DNA from: Treponema sp.
GTDB taxonomy: Bacteria > Spirochaetota > Spirochaetia > Treponematales > Breznakiellaceae
DNA length: 13,019 nt
Direction: 5' to 3'
NCBI GenBank assembly: GCA_031289935.1
Contig: JAITON010000102.1
Location: forward strand, 1-13,019
In this document: one piece after another, positions 11,874 to 13,019 of the stretch
Numbering within the stretch: position 1 is the first letter of the stretch
How the letters are laid out: each line of letters begins with the position of its first letter
The notes under the pieces: generated by a model
Told to the model about the DNA's origin: nothing
Databases searched by the model: none
What the model saw: only the letters and a program-made list of their open reading frames with translations
Position numbers and translations under genes: made by a program

Positions 11874-12764
11874 ATGGAACAATCACCCTTTTACGAACGA
11901 GAGAAACTGTACCGGCCCTTTCCCTTTCTGGCCTGGGACAATAACAAGCCCGGCTTCTGGTTCCCCCTGCACTGGCATATCCAGGTGGAGATTCTCCTCA
12001 TTCTCCAGGGGAAGCTGAATGTTATCATCGACGGGAACAAACAGGAGGGGCGGCAGGGCGATATCGTGGTGATCGATACGGGGCAGATTCACGGCTTCTC
12101 CGATCCGAGCCCGGACGCTCGTGTCAGGATCTTTCAATTCGGCTTGGAGATCTTTTACGAGACCCTGGAAGAGCTTCGGGCCCGGGAACATTCGCCGGTA
12201 TTCCGGCGGAAATCCATCATCAGGGCAGAAGAGGACGGCGGGCTTCGGGACCGGCTTGCGGCCCTGCTTTCGGATATCTATACCGAATACCGGGACCAGG
12301 CGGCGGGTTACCGGCTGGCGGTTATCGGGGGGCTCTACGAACTGGTCATGCTCTTGCTCAGGAAACTGCCGGCCCGGGAGATTCCCCGGGGGGAGCGGCT
12401 CAAACGGAAGACCTACAACGAACGGCTGGAACGGGTTTTTTCGTTTATCGGTGAGAACTTTGACGACCCGGACTTTTGCCTGGACATGGCGGCGGAAAAA
12501 TCGGGGCTGACCCGCTTCTATTTTTCCCGCTTCCTCAAGACCCAGACCGGCCAGAGCTTTAACGAGCACCTGGCCCGGATACGGCTCCACCGGGCTGAAC
12601 AGTACTTGATAGAATCGGAGCTACCGGTAACCGAGATCGCCTACCTCTGCGGGTTTAACAGTCTTACCACCTTTAACCGGCTCTTTAAGGCCTACACAGG
12701 CTCGACCCCGTCGGTCTACCGAAGCGGGAAATCGTCAAAAATTCCTGCGGCCAAGAAGACTTGA
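11874..12764 (+). CDS. AraC-family transcriptional regulator with cupin sensor domain
   Basis: A 296-residue DNA-binding regulator. The N-terminal cupin (about 25-90) has PLHWHIQVEILLI with His33, His35 and Glu39, and a later His73 in DTGQIHGFS, the pattern of metal- or sugar-binding cupins. The C-terminal AraC/XylS domain (about 181-285) has two helix-turn-helix units: FCLDMAAEKSGLTRFYFSRFL (201-221) and PVTEIAYLCGFNSLTTFNRLFK (251-272), followed by the usual TGSTPSVYR. It starts 1 nt after the stop of the GH65-like gene and most likely controls the GH4 locus in response to a liberated sugar. No Shine-Dalgarno is present; see the internal promoter. The last six codons and the stop overlap, in antisense, the 3' end of tRNA-Leu, and the basic tail (SSKIPAAKKT) lies outside the conserved domain. 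Confidence 0.92.
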   Translation: MEQSPFYEREKLYRPFPFLAWDNNKPGFWFPLHWHIQVEILLILQGKLNVIIDGNKQEGRQGDIVVIDTGQIHGFSDPSPDARVRIFQFGLEIFYETLEELRAREHSPVFRRKSIIRAEEDGGLRDRLAALLSDIYTEYRDQAAGYRLAVIGGLYELVMLLLRKLPAREIPRGERLKRKTYNERLERVFSFIGENFDDPDFCLDMAAEKSGLTRFYFSRFLKTQTGQSFNEHLARIRLHRAEQYLIESELPVTEIAYLCGFNSLTTFNRLFKAYTGSTPSVYRSGKSSKIPAAKKT

Positions 12765-12827
12765 ACTTCCATGGCTCTCGCCACCAGCACCTCAAGCTGG
12801 CGTGTCTACCAGTTCCACCATGGCCGC
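12746..12827 (-). tRNA. tRNA-Leu (anticodon GAG)
   Basis: Minus-strand cloverleaf of 82 nt without encoded CCA. The acceptor stem GCGGCCA (12827-12821) pairs with TGGCCGC (12753-12747) and the discriminator is A (12746). The D-arm region GTGGAACTGGTAGACAC matches bacterial leucine tRNAs. The anticodon stem CCAGC/GCTGG encloses loop TTGAGGT, giving anticodon GAG, which reads CUC and CUU. A class II variable arm (GGC-GAGA-GCC) and a T arm (GGAAG-TTCAAGT-CTTCT) follow. The 3' terminal CCA must be added by the nucleotidyltransferase. The gene overlaps the end of the convergent AraC gene by 19 bp. Confidence 0.95.
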
Positions 12828-12839
12828 AAATGATACCTT

Positions 12840-12868
12840 ATCATACACCGGGGGGAGATTTTTGTCAA
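12840..12868 (-). promoter_or_regulatory. Promoter of tRNA-Leu
   Basis: On the minus strand TTGACA (12868-12863), a 17-bp spacer and TATGAT (12845-12840) give a near-consensus promoter, the strongest in the window. The -10 ends 12 nt before the tRNA 5' end. A small dyad TGATA-CCT-TATCA (12831-12843) overlaps the -10. Confidence 0.8.
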
Positions 12869-12881
12869 GGGCCGCATTCCC

Positions 12882-13019
12882 CTAGGGGATAATCGCCGTG
12901 CCGATCGTGGACCAGGGGCCTTTGCCGCCGGTGCCGTTTTCCCAGCGCATCATGAACCAGACGCGCATTCCGGCCTGGTGGCCTTTGAAGCTGAGGCAGA
13001 AGGGGTTCGCCGTGTCGAT
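12882..13019 (-). CDS. C-terminal end of an unknown protein (partial)
   Basis: Forty-five codons enter from the right edge and end at TAG (12884-12882). The segment reads from IDTANPFCLSFKG to GPWSTIGTAIIP and includes RVWFMMRWENGTGGKGPWS. The pattern of aromatic residues and the RWEN...GPWS turn look like the last strands of a beta-sandwich domain, as in carbohydrate- or fibronectin-like modules, but there is too little to name a family. It is upstream of the tRNA on the same strand; the strong promoter between them makes separate transcription likely. The palindrome CCCCTAGGGG (12879-12888) spans the stop codon. Confidence 0.6.
   Translation of the reverse strand: MDTANPFCLSFKGHQAGMRVWFMMRWENGTGGKGPWSTIGTAIIP

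Noticed and set aside
8398..12827. Integrative element inserted at tRNA-Leu
   Set aside because: No integrase, excisionase or repeated tRNA 3' segment is visible in the window. Only the position next to the tRNA suggests it, so it is kept as a question and not annotated.

Overview
The window is 13 kb of GC-rich, gene-dense bacterial DNA (roughly 60% G+C by eye, not computed) carrying eight complete protein genes with recognisable or partly recognisable products, one complete protein gene of unknown role, one partial gene, one tRNA and two arrays of tandem palindromes. Promoters are of the bacterial sigma-70 type: -10 hexamers close to TATACT or TATAAT recur in front of the genes. The host may be a gut or free-living spirochaete of the Treponema group, judged only from the gene mix (an EIIA-CBS fusion paired with an ArsB/NhaD-type permease, a Rep/UvrD-like helicase, a TPR periplasmic protein, a GH4 uronidase locus). 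This is weak evidence; no marker gene fixes the taxon.

Layout. Bases 1-222 hold palindromic repeats on a 21-bp lattice, running off the left edge. Next is a + strand pair: an SCP2-like lipid-carrier-type protein (264-815) and a class III aminotransferase of the HemL-like group (826-2139). Three minus-strand genes follow: S-methyl-5'-thioadenosine phosphorylase (2154-2900, own promoter), an ion-transporter-superfamily permease (2985-4262) and a PTS EIIA-CBS regulator (4266-5159). The regulator and permease are 3 bp apart and almost certainly one operon. At about 5160-5210 a compact divergent promoter region separates the regulator from a Rep/UvrD/PcrA-like helicase (5251-7410, +). An exported TPR protein follows (7438-8193, +) from a good promoter inside the end of the helicase gene. 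Bases 8199-8335 form a second palindrome array with a 23-bp period. Then comes a carbohydrate locus on +: a GH4 enzyme with the CHEV motif of alpha-glucuronidases (8398-9834), a large protein that looks like a six-hairpin (GH65-like) glycosidase (9839-11872), and an AraC-family regulator with an N-terminal cupin (11874-12764). The right end carries tRNA-Leu(GAG) on the minus strand (12746-12827), whose 3' end overlaps the end of the AraC gene, and the C-terminus of an unknown protein (12882-13019, minus).

How the parts may work together. The GH4, GH65-like and AraC genes read as a small uronic-acid oligosaccharide utilisation unit under local control. The EIIA-CBS protein probably couples permease activity to PTS phosphorylation state and adenylate charge. 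Two non-coding themes stand out. First, both palindrome arrays end just upstream of a -35 box. Second, three genes have a -10 hexamer 6-7 nt before the ATG and no Shine-Dalgarno sequence, which predicts leaderless mRNAs.
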